64,000 nucleotides of DNA from the NCBI GenBank assembly GCA_024224155.1, contig JAAENP010000200.1, positions 1 through 64,000 of the forward strand, read 5' to 3'. Made by a program: the position numbers and the translations under genes. The notes under the pieces were generated by a model that made no database searches, had not been told where the DNA came from, and saw only the letters and a list, made by a program, of their open reading frames with translations. Below are positions 63,608-64,000 of the stretch, piece by piece (position 1 is the first letter of the stretch; the number at the start of each line of letters is the position of its first letter). This DNA comes from a bacterium (lineage in GTDB: Bacteria > Acidobacteriota > Thermoanaerobaculia > Multivoradales > JAHEKO01).

Positions 63608-64000
63608 TGCCTGAAAGTCGCGGCCGGCTCACGGGTAGCCGTGCGCTCTTCGTGCTGGTCACGGTCGTGCTCTTGGCTCCCGTTGCCACCGGTAGCCTGA
63701 CCCGGGCGATCGCCAGCGGCGAGGACAAAGAAGACTCGTTCTATCGCGAGTTCACCGTTCTTACCGAGGTTCTCGAGCATATTCGGAAGCGTTACGTCGA
63801 GGAAACGGGACTGGACGCCCTGTTTGCCGGCGCCTTCGATGGAGCGGCCGACGCGTTGGGTCCAATGGCCACGTACGTGCCCGAGGATTCGGTAGCGACC
63901 TACCGGGAAGCACTGGCGCACGGGATTCGGCGCAGCGGTCTCCAGCTCGTCCGCGAGCGGGGCATTCTCTTTGTCGTGGGCGTTGCACCCGGAAGCCCGG
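63607..64000 (+). CDS. CtpA-like S41 C-terminal processing protease (truncated by window)
   Basis: The GTG at 63607 overlaps the EnvC-like TAG stop by one base and the frame stays open to the right edge (131 codons). The amino terminus has one span (ALFVLVTVVLLAPVA). Then FYREFTVLTEVLEHIRKRYVEE and ALFAGAFDGAADALGP follow, the N-terminal consensus of S41 Ctp proteases that precedes the PDZ domain. The PDZ and the Ser-Lys catalytic part lie outside. With the EnvC-like gene it suggests control of amidase activation or degradation of cell-wall hydrolases. Confidence 0.82.
   Translation, partial: MPESRGRLTGSRALFVLVTVVLLAPVATGSLTRAIASGEDKEDSFYREFTVLTEVLEHIRKRYVEETGLDALFAGAFDGAADALGPMATYVPEDSVATYREALAHGIRRSGLQLVRERGILFVVGVAPGSP

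Noticed and set aside
1-64000. tRNA, rRNA, CRISPR or insertion sequences
   Set aside because: Intergenic gaps are short and were read individually; none shows a cloverleaf with TTCGANTC, repeat-spacer arrays or transposase motifs.

Overview
The window is high-GC, densely coding bacterial DNA with no rRNA, tRNA, CRISPR array or insertion sequence that I could find. An outer-membrane exporter, a beta-barrel, a bifunctional PBP1b-type enzyme and an EnvC-like protein imply a diderm. The mix of DUF4388, RsbW/RsbV-like regulators, cobalamin-dependent MetH and a very large polysaccharide locus would suit an Acidobacteriota-type or related soil/sediment lineage. That is inference; no taxonomic marker gene is present.

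Region 1 (about 1-31 kb) is a surface-polysaccharide locus, mostly on the minus strand. Its genes are joined by many 1-14 nt stop/start overlaps. Reading down its transcription: an outer-membrane beta-barrel, a Wza-like exporter, a BY-kinase/chain-length regulator with tyrosine-rich tail, a CpsB-type PHP phosphatase, a TPR protein and a secreted protein. Next comes a sugar-activation block (D-2-hydroxyacid dehydrogenase, SDR epimerase, CMP-sugar synthetase-like, HAD phosphatase). Then a methyltransferase, a Wzx flippase, several GT4 glycosyltransferases, a sulfotransferase, a Wzy/ligase, a PglC-like initiating transferase, a PglD-like acyltransferase, a membrane 4,6-dehydratase and another SDR epimerase. 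A NodU/CmcH carbamoyltransferase runs off the left edge. A second Wzy/O-antigen-ligase-like gene faces away at 28.2-29.5 kb.

Region 2 (31-36 kb) is one-carbon/methionine metabolism: a VanZ-like gene, metF, then metH behind a SAM-clan riboswitch with a strong terminator hairpin and a plausible antiterminator. Region 3 (36-46 kb) holds an ABC-F ATPase, a class A PBP, a divergent UvrA, a MauE-like membrane protein with a thioredoxin-like partner, and a short VOC protein.

Region 4 (46-56 kb) holds a LuxE-like protein, a dicluster ferredoxin, a RecB-nuclease/XPD-helicase fusion, hflK-hflC-dacB, a left-handed beta-helix protein, a 3-methyladenine glycosylase and a DUF4388 protein. Region 5 (56-64 kb) holds glpX, a glutaryl-CoA-dehydrogenase-like enzyme, a CPBP protease, an anti-sigma/anti-anti-sigma pair, an oligopeptide-binding lipoprotein and a degenerate EnvC followed by a CtpA-like protease cut by the right edge.

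The most notable non-coding signals are the metH riboswitch/attenuator, a three-copy intergenic hairpin repeat with one compensatory base change (two copies begin at a TAA stop codon), and a recurring placement of -10-like boxes only 7-9 nt before start codons, suggesting leaderless mRNAs.
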